Source of the DNA: an uncultured Clostridia bacterium | Lineage (GTDB): Bacteria; Bacillota; Clostridia; Christensenellales; Aristaeellaceae | DNA: 64,000 nucleotides | NCBI GenBank assembly: GCA_946411525.1 | Contig: CAMKEI010000001.1 | Location: 124,001 to 188,000 of the forward strand | Direction of reading: 5' to 3' | Shown here: positions 1-7,967 of the stretch, piece after piece | How positions within the stretch are numbered: position 1 is the stretch's first letter | Layout of the letters: each line of letters opens with the position of its first letter | The notes under the pieces: model-generated | What the model was told of the DNA's origin: nothing | The model's database searches: none | The model's input: only the letters and a program-made list of their open reading frames with translations | Made by a program: the position numbers and the translations under genes

Positions 1-1130
1 AGTATGCTGTTCTGTATATCGAATCCGCGTGAGGTCAGCTTCCAGAATCCGTTTTCATGAAGAACGAGCCCGCGCTTTTCCATTTCACGTAGCTTTTTTC
101 CGTAACACTGATCCAGGGACAAACGATGTCTGGTATAAAAATCGATCTCGCTGACGCCGCGGTTCATCCGAAGGCCGAGCATCATCGTTTCAAACCGCGC
201 CTCCGGCGGACTGATGTGTTCCGATCCGGCAGGGAAGCTCCCTTTTGCAATCAGATCCTCATAGGCTCTGATTGTACAGGGATTGACGCTGCGGAGACAG
301 GACATCCCGTCAGTTCCGAATGAAACACATGTCATGGACGCGGCGGAAACGCCGAGGCCAAGATACGGCACCTGCGTCCAGTAACCGATATTATGCTTGC
401 ATTCATATCCGTCCAGGGCAAAACTGGAAATCTCATACTGACGGAAGCCTGCTTCGCAGGTTCTTTTTTTAACAAAAGTATACATTTCCCGCTCTTCATC
501 CGGATCCGGAAGAGAAAGCTTTCCCTCCGACAGATCGCGGGTCAAAGGCGTTCCTTCCTCCGGAATGAGGCCGTATGCGCTGAGATGAAAGGGACTAAGC
601 GACAGGGCCGCATCAACTGTCTGCCGCCAGTCGTCCATGTTCTGCGTCGGTATGCCGAAGATCAGATCAAGGCTGATATTCCTGATTCCGGAACGCCGGG
701 CCAGGGAAACAGAAGAGGACACATCACGAAAACGATGAATTCTTCCGAGCAGATTCAGAAGGTTTTCCTGATATGCCTGCATTCCGAAAGAAAGCCGGTT
801 GATTCCGAGGGAAGCGGCAGTATCAAGCCATTCAGGCGCGACGGTGCCGGGATTCGCCTCCGCCGTAAATTCTGTGACAGCATCCAGAGTGAGTACATCG
901 CGCAGACCGGCGATCAGACGGGACAACAATTCCGGAGGCAGCAGCGAAGGCGTACCGCCACCGATATAAACAGAGGAAAGGGGACCGGATATTTCATTCC
1001 GCCTGATCCGGGCTTCCTGAACAATCAGGTCGACGTATCTCTGAAAGTAAGCTTCCTGTCCGGTGAAAGATGTAAAGGAGCAGTAACGGCATTTCCGTCT
1101 GCAGAAGGGGATGTGAATATACAGTTCCAT
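1..1130 (-). CDS. hemW: HemW-type radical SAM protein (coproporphyrinogen III oxidase-like), 3' end off the window
   Basis: Radical SAM protein of the HemW/HemN family, thought to act in heme trafficking or porphyrin metabolism in the cytoplasm. Residues 1-20 read MELYIHIPFCRRKCRYCSF, with the CxxxCxxC 4Fe-4S cluster motif at about residues 10-17, followed by the family motif GGGTPSLL at about 45-52. The frame stays open from the ATG at 1130 to base 1, so at least 376 residues are present and only the extreme C-terminus is missing. The upstream SLOG-like gene overlaps its start by 106 bases, so the two are probably translationally coupled. The lepA-hemW order is typical of Firmicutes. HemW rather than true HemN is preferred because of this context and the short N-terminus before the cluster motif. 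Confidence 0.9.
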   Translation of the reverse strand, partial: MELYIHIPFCRRKCRYCSFTSFTGQEAYFQRYVDLIVQEARIRRNEISGPLSSVYIGGGTPSLLPPELLSRLIAGLRDVLTLDAVTEFTAEANPGTVAPEWLDTAASLGINRLSFGMQAYQENLLNLLGRIHRFRDVSSSVSLARRSGIRNISLDLIFGIPTQNMDDWRQTVDAALSLSPFHLSAYGLIPEEGTPLTRDLSEGKLSLPDPDEEREMYTFVKKRTCEAGFRQYEISSFALDGYECKHNIGYWTQVPYLGLGVSAASMTCVSFGTDGMSCLRSVNPCTIRAYEDLIAKGSFPAGSEHISPPEARFETMMLGLRMNRGVSEIDFYTRHRLSLDQCYGKKLREMEKRGLVLHENGFWKLTSRGFDIQNSI

Positions 1131-1666
1131 GGCTTTTCCCTCAACAAGTCCGACGGACGGACCTCAGTGACCGCAAGATTGACAACGGTGATCCTTTCTG
1201 TCTGCAGGGCATAACGGACAGTGGACGCCGTTCCTCCGCGCATGTATCTGAGCCAGCAGATACAGAGGGACGAACGGTCTGCCATAAATCGGTTTCTTGC
1301 CATCATCGCCCCCTGATAATAGACAGGAGAAAGAATGGTCCTGTCATCTGCGAGATTCAGAATCCGGGAATAGGTTTCACGGTCCCTGTCGCTCCACCGC
1401 TCGGCCTGCGTCGCGCAGGGAATCGCGAGAGAAAGCCGTATATCCGGATATCTGTCCCTCAGACGTATGGTCTGGAGCGCTGCGACCGTATCAAAGCCCA
1501 GCGCACATCCGCAGAAAAAACGTCTGTAACCGGACGCATAGGCGTCGGAAACAGAACGGAAGAGGAGAGCCTCAATTTCCGGCCTCTCTTCCCGGCAAAG
1601 CTGTCTGTGACCGGTAAAAAAAGCGGTTTTTCCTATGTTTTCCGGATTAAAATCATCTGTATGCAT
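1025..1666 (-). CDS. SLOG-superfamily protein (DUF1273/YpsA-like)
   Basis: A 213-residue cytoplasmic protein that opens with KTAFFTGHRQL, followed by FFCGCALGFDTVAA at about residues 51-64. This glycine-rich Rossmann-like pattern is that of the SLOG fold, which binds nucleotides or nucleotide-derived ligands; DUF1273/YpsA proteins are the nearest relatives I can name. The start codon lies 4 bases after the lepA stop, in the DUF512-der-plsY-lepA operon. The last 35 or so residues are read in a different frame over the beginning of hemW, an unusually long overlap. That tail is rich in basic and polar residues and may be a poorly constrained extension. The function is unknown. Confidence 0.7.
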   Translation of the reverse strand: MHTDDFNPENIGKTAFFTGHRQLCREERPEIEALLFRSVSDAYASGYRRFFCGCALGFDTVAALQTIRLRDRYPDIRLSLAIPCATQAERWSDRDRETYSRILNLADDRTILSPVYYQGAMMARNRFMADRSSLCICWLRYMRGGTASTVRYALQTERITVVNLAVTEVRPSDLLREKPWNCIFTSPSADGNAVTAPLHLSPDRKLTFRDTST

Positions 1667-1670
1667 CGGT

Positions 1671-3470
1671 TCAGTCCATTTTCAGGACGGCAAGGAACGC
1701 CTCACTCGGCACCTGAACCGTGCCAAACTGACGCATACGTTTTTTGCCTTCCTTCTGCTTTTCCAGCAGCTTTTTCTTGCGGGTGATATCTCCACCGTAG
1801 CATTTTGCCAGCACGTCCTTGCGCATTGCCTTTACGGTTTCCCGCGCAATCACTTTTCCGCCGATCGCGGCCTGGATCGGGATTTCAAACATCTGCCTCG
1901 GGATGACATCTTTCAGCTTTTCCGCTATTCCCCGGCCGCGGGTATAAGCCTTATCACGGTGTACGATGATGGAGAACGCGTCGCAGATATCCCCGTTCAG
2001 CAGGATATCCAGTTTGACCAGATCGCTTTCCCTGTAATCTTTCAGTTCATAGTCAAAGGACGCGTATCCGCGGCTTCTGCTTTTGACCTGGTCAAAAAAG
2101 TCGAAGATGATTTCATTCAGGGGCATATCATAGTTCAGTTTGACACGGCTTCCTTCATACTGCATGTCAATAAACACGCCGCGTTTGTCCTGACACAGTT
2201 CCATCAGGGTTCCGACATATTCCTGAGGCGTATAGATTGTCGCGTGGACAAACGGCTCTTCCATCTTCAGGATTTCCCCGACAGGAGGAAGATTGGTCGG
2301 GTTGTCGATCATCAGCACGGTTCCGTTTGTTTTCGTGACCTGATAGATAACGCTCGGGGCGGTCGTGACCAGATTCAGGTCGAACTCCCGCTCAAGACGT
2401 GTGGTCATGATGTCCATATGCAGCAGTCCCAGGAATCCGCACCGGAAACCATAACCAAGTGCAACGGATGTTTCCGGTTCAAAGGAAAGGGACGCGTCGT
2501 TCATCCTCAGCTTTTCCAGCGCGTCCTTCAAGGCCGGATAATCCGCCCCGTCAGCCGGATAGATACCGCAGTAAACCATGGGAGTGACGTGTCGGTAGCC
2601 GGGCAGCGGTTCCCGGGCGGGATCCGAGGCATCCGTAATCGTATCTCCGACACGCGTATCACGGACATCCTTGATGGAGGCAGACACATAACCGACGTCC
2701 CCGGCCTTCAGTTCCTCGCAGGGCCTGTATCCGGGGTCAAAGGTGCCGACCTCAACCACATCGAATTCACTTCCGGTCGACATCAGGCGCATTCTCATGC
2801 CGGGGCGCAGCTTGCCGTCCATGATCCGGACAAAACAGATAGCACCTCTGTAATTATCGTAATATGCATCGAATATCAGCGCCTTCAGCGGTGCACCGGC
2901 ATTGCCGACAGGCGCGGGAATATGCTGAACGATCGCTTCGAGGACATCCTCAACATTCAGCCCTGTCTTTGCGGAAATACAGGGCGCAAAAGACGCGTCC
3001 AGGCCAATGACATCCTCAATCTCCCGGCGAACCTCCTCAGGCCTGGCTGATGGGAGATCGATCTTATTGATCACCGGGATCGTCTCAAGGTTGTGCTCAA
3101 GAGCCATATAGACATTGGCAAGCGTCTGGGCTTCAATGCCCTGCGTCGCATCCACAACAAGCAGCGCGCCCTCGCATGCCGCAAGGGCCCGGCTGACCTC
3201 ATACGTAAAGTCAACATGCCCGGGCGTATCGATCAGGTTCAGGATGTATTCCTTTCCGTCACGGGCATGATACGTCATATGAACCGCTTTGCTTTTGATT
3301 GTGATGCCACGTTCACGCTCCAGCTCCATACTGTCCAGGATCTGATCGACCATTTCACGCTTTTCAAAAACGCCGGTCTTTTCCAGAATACGGTCGGCAA
3401 GCGTGCTTTTGCCGTGATCGATATGCGCGACAATGCAGAAATTTCGTATATTATTCATATCATTGGTCAT
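1671..3470 (-). CDS. lepA: Elongation factor 4 (LepA), ribosome back-translocating GTPase
   Basis: Translational GTPase that binds the ribosome and is linked to 30S biogenesis and recovery of stalled ribosomes. At 599 residues it has the normal family length. The start [20 protein letters not shown] holds the P-loop (about residues 12-22), then the G2 region [11 protein letters not shown]3 DTPGHVDF and G4 NKID. EF-G-like domains II, III and V follow ([14 protein letters not shown] at about 340), and the C-terminal LepA domain ends in [18 protein letters not shown]. It lies between plsY (13-base gap) and the SLOG-like gene in one operon with hemW downstream. Confidence 0.98.
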   Translation of the reverse strand: MTNDMNNIRNFCIVAHIDHGKSTLADRILEKTGVFEKREMVDQILDSMELERERGITIKSKAVHMTYHARDGKEYILNLIDTPGHVDFTYEVSRALAACEGALLVVDATQGIEAQTLANVYMALEHNLETIPVINKIDLPSARPEEVRREIEDVIGLDASFAPCISAKTGLNVEDVLEAIVQHIPAPVGNAGAPLKALIFDAYYDNYRGAICFVRIMDGKLRPGMRMRLMSTGSEFDVVEVGTFDPGYRPCEELKAGDVGYVSASIKDVRDTRVGDTITDASDPAREPLPGYRHVTPMVYCGIYPADGADYPALKDALEKLRMNDASLSFEPETSVALGYGFRCGFLGLLHMDIMTTRLEREFDLNLVTTAPSVIYQVTKTNGTVLMIDNPTNLPPVGEILKMEEPFVHATIYTPQEYVGTLMELCQDKRGVFIDMQYEGSRVKLNYDMPLNEIIFDFFDQVKSRSRGYASFDYELKDYRESDLVKLDILLNGDICDAFSIIVHRDKAYTRGRGIAEKLKDVIPRQMFEIPIQAAIGGKVIARETVKAMRKDVLAKCYGGDITRKKKLLEKQKEGKKRMRQFGTVQVPSEAFLAVLKMD

Positions 3471-3483
3471 GGGGGCCTCCGCA

Positions 3484-4110
3484 TTATTGAACTTTTTTGC
3501 CGAGCCGGTTTTCTGTTCCGTGGAGAAGCCTTCCTATATTCGCATGATGCCTGGCAATGCACATAATCATCAGAATGGCGGACCAGATAATGACGCATGC
3601 ATTGCCGCCACTGAAAATGAAAGACAGCCCGAAGAAAACAATCACGAGCAGCATGCTGCCGACGGAAATATAGCGGAACAGGGCGATGACGGCAATTGTC
3701 AGCGCGATACAGATGAGCGCGTAAGGCGGAAAACAGTACAGCATGACGGCTCCGGTCGTAGCGACGCCCTTGCCGCCGCGGAAACGGAAGAAGACCGGCC
3801 AGTTGTGTCCGATAATGCAGCACAGCCCAGCGAGCAGAGATACAAAATGATTTGTTTCGGGAAGGATATTCCTCGTCAGCAGACAGGCAATGAAACATGA
3901 CAGGATTCCCTTGACGGCGTCAAACAGAAAGGTCATTATGCCGTATTTCCAACCCATGGTCCGCTGAACGTTACTGGCGCCGGTGCTTTTGCTGCCGACG
4001 GTATGAAGATCCGGACCGCCTTTTAGCCTGGAGATAATGATCCCGCCGGAAAGAGAACCCAGAAGATATCCAATCAGACAGGATAAAGCGATCAGCAATT
4101 CTTTCGACAT
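3484..4110 (-). CDS. plsY: Acyl-phosphate:glycerol-3-phosphate acyltransferase PlsY
   Basis: Integral membrane enzyme that transfers an acyl group from acyl-phosphate to glycerol-3-phosphate, the first step of phospholipid synthesis in most Gram-positives. The 208-residue protein has several hydrophobic helices and the three PlsY motifs: [18 protein letters not shown] at about 18-35, with [15 protein letters not shown] immediately after (glycerol-phosphate and acyl-phosphate binding), [18 protein letters not shown] at about 105-122, and a later [16 protein letters not shown]. It sits 5 bases after der and 13 bases before lepA, so it is co-transcribed. Confidence 0.97.
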   Translation of the reverse strand: MSKELLIALSCLIGYLLGSLSGGIIISRLKGGPDLHTVGSKSTGASNVQRTMGWKYGIMTFLFDAVKGILSCFIACLLTRNILPETNHFVSLLAGLCCIIGHNWPVFFRFRGGKGVATTGAVMLYCFPPYALICIALTIAVIALFRYISVGSMLLVIVFFGLSFIFSGGNACVIIWSAILMIMCIARHHANIGRLLHGTENRLGKKVQ

Positions 4111-4115
4111 ACCGG

Positions 4116-5447
4116 TCAGTCCTCCTTTTTCCTTTCACGAAGGATGAAACGGATGGGCGTTCCTTCGAGCTGGAATGTTTTTCTGAAATAGTTTTCAAGA
4201 TACCGCTCATAAGCGAAGAACATCAGTTTCTCATCGTTTACAAACAGCACAAAGGACGGCGGCTGAACACCTCCCTGGGTCGCGTAGTAGATCTTCAGCC
4301 GCCTTCCGCCCTGCATCGGGGGCTGGAGCGCGTTGACCGCGTCATTCAGCACATCGTTCAGCACGCCGGTAGTAATTCTCCGACAGGCTGTGGCATAAAT
4401 CTCCGTCACTTTCTGCAGGATCGTGGAAACCCGCTGTCCCGACAAAGCGGAAATAAAGATAACCGGGGCATAGCTCATAAACTTCAGATCATTCAGGATT
4501 TTCTTCCTGAACTGTTCATATGTGCCGGTTTCCTTATCGATCATGTCCCATTTGTTTACGATAATAATAACCGCTTTTCCCTCATCATGAATGAGTCCGG
4601 CAATCTTCGTATCCTGTTCAGTCACCCCGTCGTTTGCGTCGATCATGAGCAGCGCGACGTCGCAGCGGCGGATCGCGGCAATGGAGCGAAGGACGCTGTA
4701 TCTTTCTAGCGACTCGTCCTCAACCGCGCGTTTCCGGCGGATTCCGGCCGTATCGATAATGTTGAATGAATGACCGTCCCCGTCTTCATAGAAGGTATCA
4801 ATGGCATCGCGAGTTGTCCCGGCAATATCGGAAACCATGGTCCGGTTTTCGCCGAGAAGGCGGTTCGTCAGCAAGCTTTTTCCGACATTCGGCCGTCCGA
4901 CAATAGCCAGCTGTATCGGGGCGGCTTTTTCCTCATCGTCCGTTTTGTCTGGCGGGAACAGGGCGATCAGTCTGTCAAGCAGATCGCCGAAGCCCAGCAT
5001 ATTCACACTGCTGATTCCGATCGGATCTCCCAGACCGAGTTCGTAGAATTCATAAAGATTGTCATTCAGCCCGAGATAGTCCACTTTATTGACAACGAGC
5101 AGTACGGGTTTTGACGTCCTGCGCAGCAGATTCGCCACGTCTTTGTCATCCTCGGTCAAGCCGTCCCTTGCGTCTGTAAAGAAACAAATCACGTCCGCAA
5201 GACCCATCGCGATCTCAGCCTGTTCACGCATCTGGCCCAGGAGCTCGTCGTCGCTTTTCGGATCGATACCGCCGGTATCGATCATCGTAAAGGAATGCCC
5301 GAGCCATTCGGCGTCCGCGGTAATCCTATCACGCGTCACGCCGGGGATGTCGTCAACAATGCTGATCCGTTTACCGGCCATTTTGTTGAAAAAAGTCGAT
5401 TTGCCGACATTCGGCCGGCCAACAACAGCAACAAGCGGTTTAGCCAT
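4116..5447 (-). CDS. der: Ribosome biogenesis GTPase Der (EngA)
   Basis: Double GTPase required for maturation of the 50S subunit. The 443-residue protein holds two tandem G domains. The first P-loop is GRPNVGKSTFFNK at about residues 10-22, with DTGG and NKVD motifs. The second is GRPNVGKSLLTNR at about 184-196, with DTAGI and NKWD. A C-terminal KH-like domain ends in the basic tail FILRERKKED. The start overlaps the end of the DUF512 gene by 8 bases, consistent with translational coupling. In B. subtilis der is followed by gpsA; here plsY, another phospholipid gene, follows. Confidence 0.98.
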   Translation of the reverse strand: MAKPLVAVVGRPNVGKSTFFNKMAGKRISIVDDIPGVTRDRITADAEWLGHSFTMIDTGGIDPKSDDELLGQMREQAEIAMGLADVICFFTDARDGLTEDDKDVANLLRRTSKPVLLVVNKVDYLGLNDNLYEFYELGLGDPIGISSVNMLGFGDLLDRLIALFPPDKTDDEEKAAPIQLAIVGRPNVGKSLLTNRLLGENRTMVSDIAGTTRDAIDTFYEDGDGHSFNIIDTAGIRRKRAVEDESLERYSVLRSIAAIRRCDVALLMIDANDGVTEQDTKIAGLIHDEGKAVIIIVNKWDMIDKETGTYEQFRKKILNDLKFMSYAPVIFISALSGQRVSTILQKVTEIYATACRRITTGVLNDVLNDAVNALQPPMQGGRRLKIYYATQGGVQPPSFVLFVNDEKLMFFAYERYLENYFRKTFQLEGTPIRFILRERKKED

Positions 5448-6762
5448 TTGTATCCTCCATATCCCATAAAGCTCTGATCAATGATTCGCCGTTGTTCCGA
5501 ACCACCCGGACCGGTCTGCCAAGCGCAGCCCGGACCTCTCCGATCGTCGTATCATCCAGAAAACGATCCGACTGATCGCGCAGCATTGTATCACATAAAA
5601 GGATGATGTCGCACGGAATTCCTTTCAGTGAATCAATCAGATCCCTTCCGACTATCAATCCCGTTACGGTGATCGATTCGCCGAAAAACCGGTTGATGAC
5701 AGGGATCACATGAACCGTGGTTTCCTCAGGCCTGTACCGGTTCGCGAGCGATTCGATATACGGCTGCGCCGAAACGCCGGTCGGGATTACGATTGTCTGC
5801 TTCGTTCCTCTTTCCGGAAGCCCGTCGGAAAAGAGGTATTCCCAGGCCTCTTCACATTCCTGCTCCAGAAGCCGGAGCATACCGACGCCGTTTTCGATCT
5901 GAGGATAATCTTCATACGCTTCCTGATCAGGAACAGGTTCACCGCATATACAGTAAAACTCATCGGAAGGAAAAACGAACCGGGTACCGAGTTCCCGAAG
6001 AAACCGCTGCTGCCAATCATGCACCGTGTCCAGAAGTTCCCGCGCCGATTCGGAATCGAAGCCTTTCAGCGGAGACAGTCCCTCCCGGTGTTTTGTCAGG
6101 CCGACAGGAACAATTGCCAGGGAGCGAGACGCAGGCCAGAGGGAAGCAAGATCGTTTACCGTCTTTTCAAGTACAGCTTTGTCATTTACGCCCGGGCAGA
6201 GAACAACCTGACAATGGAATTCAAGACCGTTCTCCTTCAGACGGATCAGCCTGTCCATGAGAGATCCGGCATTCCTGTTCCGAAGCATCATGCAGCGCGT
6301 CTGCGGATCAGTCGCATGTACCGAAATATAGAGCGGGGATGCTTTTCGGGCTAGGATTCTGCCGAACTCCGCGTCGCTGACATTCGTAAGCGTGACGTAA
6401 TTGCCCATCATCAGACTGAGGCGCCAGTCATCGTCCTTAACGTACAGGGTATCACGCATACCCTGCGGCAGCTGATCAACGAAACAGAACATGCAGCGAT
6501 TGCGGCAATGACGCGGTTTCATCGCTTCCGTTTCATCCAGACATAATCCGAGAGGCTCCCATTCATCTTTCAGGATGACAAAGTTCCTGACATCATTGCC
6601 TTCGCTGACGGAAACTTCGAGCTTTCGGGAAGAAGAAAGCGCCTGATAATCAATTTCATCCGTGACCTGTTCGCCGTTTATGGAAATGATCCGTTCGCCG
6701 GCTCTGATTCCGACCCTATCAGCCGGAGAGCCCTGGGAAACAGCGTGGATTTTTACGGACAA
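5440..6762 (-). CDS. DUF512 radical SAM protein with N-terminal PDZ domain
   Basis: Conserved Firmicutes protein often found next to der; its biochemical role is not established. A PDZ-like domain comes first (GSPADRVGIRAGERIISING), then a radical-SAM-like cluster motif CRNRCMFC at about residues 85-92 followed by VDQLPQGMR, and a C-terminal DUF512 region with ICGEPVP. The start chosen is a TTG at 6762, preceded by GAGGTG at 6769-6774. The ATG at 6792 gives 10 more residues but falls at the predicted transcription start of the promoter at 6798-6826, so it cannot have a ribosome site. An ATG at 6780 is the other option. This is the first gene of the operon that runs to hemW. Confidence 0.88.
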   Translation of the reverse strand: MSVKIHAVSQGSPADRVGIRAGERIISINGEQVTDEIDYQALSSSRKLEVSVSEGNDVRNFVILKDEWEPLGLCLDETEAMKPRHCRNRCMFCFVDQLPQGMRDTLYVKDDDWRLSLMMGNYVTLTNVSDAEFGRILARKASPLYISVHATDPQTRCMMLRNRNAGSLMDRLIRLKENGLEFHCQVVLCPGVNDKAVLEKTVNDLASLWPASRSLAIVPVGLTKHREGLSPLKGFDSESARELLDTVHDWQQRFLRELGTRFVFPSDEFYCICGEPVPDQEAYEDYPQIENGVGMLRLLEQECEEAWEYLFSDGLPERGTKQTIVIPTGVSAQPYIESLANRYRPEETTVHVIPVINRFFGESITVTGLIVGRDLIDSLKGIPCDIILLCDTMLRDQSDRFLDDTTIGEVRAALGRPVRVVRNNGESLIRALWDMEDTNG

Positions 6763-6797
6763 AACGAACACCTCACACATATAATAAACCATTATAT

Positions 6798-6826
6798 ATT
6801 ATGCTTTCTTCAATCCCTGTTGTCAA
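6798..6826 (-). promoter_or_regulatory. Sigma-A-type promoter of the DUF512-der-plsY-lepA-hemW operon
   Basis: Read on the minus strand: -35 TTGACA (6821-6826), 17-base spacer, -10 CATAAT (6798-6803). The expected start of transcription is near 6791, about 30 bases before the TTG start of the DUF512 gene. No other promoter-like site is seen in the tightly packed genes downstream. Confidence 0.8.
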
Positions 6827-6859
6827 GAAAACGGGGTCTGCAAAGCGTCCCGCCGGCAG

Positions 6860-6888
6860 TTGTTTTTTTCTGACGAAAATGATATGAT
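6860..6888 (+). promoter_or_regulatory. Sigma-A-type promoter of mreB
   Basis: -35 TTGTTT (6860-6865), 17-base spacer, -10 TATGAT (6883-6888). It is divergent from the DUF512 promoter, with the two -35 elements about 33 bases apart. An AAAGGA ribosome site follows before the ATG at 6925. Confidence 0.75.
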
Positions 6889-6924
6889 TTCCCGGTACAC
6901 CATTGATGAAGAAAGGACCTCCTC

Positions 6925-7932
6925 ATGGCTCAGACGAACGATATCGCGATTGACCTCGGCACATCGAATGTAGTAATCCACATGAAAGGGCGCGGAATCG
7001 TATTCCGTGAGCCTTCCGTTGTCGCGGTTGACCGTGAGACGCAGAATATTATCGCATTCGGCCTTGAGGCATACCGCATGATCGGACGCGCGCCCGCGAA
7101 CGTCAATGTCGTACGCCCGCTTGCCCAGGGAGAAATGATTGATTTCGATCTGACGAGCGCCATGATCCGCTTTTTTGTCACTTCCGTAATCGGGAAAAGA
7201 CTGATTGCCCGTCCCCGCGCGGTGATGGCTGTCCCGACAGGCGTCAGGGATATGGAGAAAAAGGCGCTGATCAGCTCCATGTTTGACGCCGGCGTCAGGC
7301 GGACGCAGCTGCTCGATAAAAACATCGCTGCCGCACTGGGTGCCCAGCTGAATTTTCTGGGACCGTACGGCAGTCTGATCGTCGATATCAGCGCAGGCAA
7401 CACAGATCTCGCGGTTCTGTACAACAGCACGGTGTCTGTGATCAGTTCCGTGCATATAGGCGGAGACCATTTTGACGACGCCATCATTCGTTATCTGAGA
7501 AAAAAATACAACATGCTGATCGGTGAACGAACAGCCGAGCAGATAAAAATTACCCTGGGCGGCGCTGTCAGACGGGATCCGCCTGTCGTGATGGACATTA
7601 CCGGGAGAAATCTGATCTCAGGGCTGCCGAAAACCATGAGCATCGAGTCAGACGAGATATATGAAGCCATTCAGGACCAGGTCAACGATCTGATAGAAGC
7701 CGTACAGGTCGTCGTGGAGAAAACGCCTCCGCAGCTCGCTTCGGATATATTCGAAAGCGGTGTCACCCTGAGCGGGGGCGGGGCGCTGCTTTACGGTCTG
7801 GCTGAAGCGGTCGGGGACGCGCTGAATATTCCCTGCCAGGTGTCGGCGGAAGCGCGTGACTGCGTCGTTCTGGGGTGCGCGCGCGTTCTGTCGGATCCTG
7901 CAGGTACAAGGCATTTAATCTCGAAGTCATAA
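6925..7932 (+). CDS. mreB: MreB-family actin-like cell-shape protein
   Basis: Bacterial actin homolog that forms membrane-associated filaments and guides lateral cell-wall synthesis. The 335-residue protein has phosphate-1 motif IAIDLGTSNVVI (about 7-18), phosphate-2 VDISAGNTDLAVL (about 153-165) and the adenosine motif TLSGGGALLYGL (about 277-288), all as in MreB/Mbl. It stands alone between its own promoter and terminator. No mreC, mreD or minD lies next to it, so it may be an Mbl- or MreBH-like paralog rather than the mreBCD copy. The stop codon is inside the 5' arm of the terminator. Confidence 0.93.
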   Translation: MAQTNDIAIDLGTSNVVIHMKGRGIVFREPSVVAVDRETQNIIAFGLEAYRMIGRAPANVNVVRPLAQGEMIDFDLTSAMIRFFVTSVIGKRLIARPRAVMAVPTGVRDMEKKALISSMFDAGVRRTQLLDKNIAAALGAQLNFLGPYGSLIVDISAGNTDLAVLYNSTVSVISSVHIGGDHFDDAIIRYLRKKYNMLIGERTAEQIKITLGGAVRRDPPVVMDITGRNLISGLPKTMSIESDEIYEAIQDQVNDLIEAVQVVVEKTPPQLASDIFESGVTLSGGGALLYGLAEAVGDALNIPCQVSAEARDCVVLGCARVLSDPAGTRHLISKS

Positions 7933-7967
7933 AACTGCTGACGGGATAACCCGTCAGCAGTTTTTTA
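7931..7967. terminator. Bidirectional intrinsic terminator between mreB and the ligase gene
   Basis: Perfect 15-bp arms (7931-7945 and 7950-7964) around a 4-base loop. T residues follow on the plus strand; on the minus strand the outer end of the stem itself gives TTTT. The mreB stop (7930-7932) and the convergent ligase stop (7965-7967) both abut the hairpin. Confidence 0.92.

Noticed and set aside
393..1214. 273-residue plus-strand ORF opposite hemW
   Set aside because: HemW has diagnostic motifs on the minus strand; this frame has none.
1635..3050. 471-residue plus-strand ORF opposite lepA
   Set aside because: It lies wholly within lepA on the other strand, has no recognisable domain or ribosome site, and its reading is a mirror of lepA codon bias.
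6763..6792. ATG at 6792 as start of the DUF512 gene
   Set aside because: It falls at the predicted transcription start, so no ribosome site can be on the message.
6823..7470. 215-residue minus-strand ORF opposite mreB
   Set aside because: It covers the divergent promoter pair and mreB itself; there is no ribosome site and no domain.
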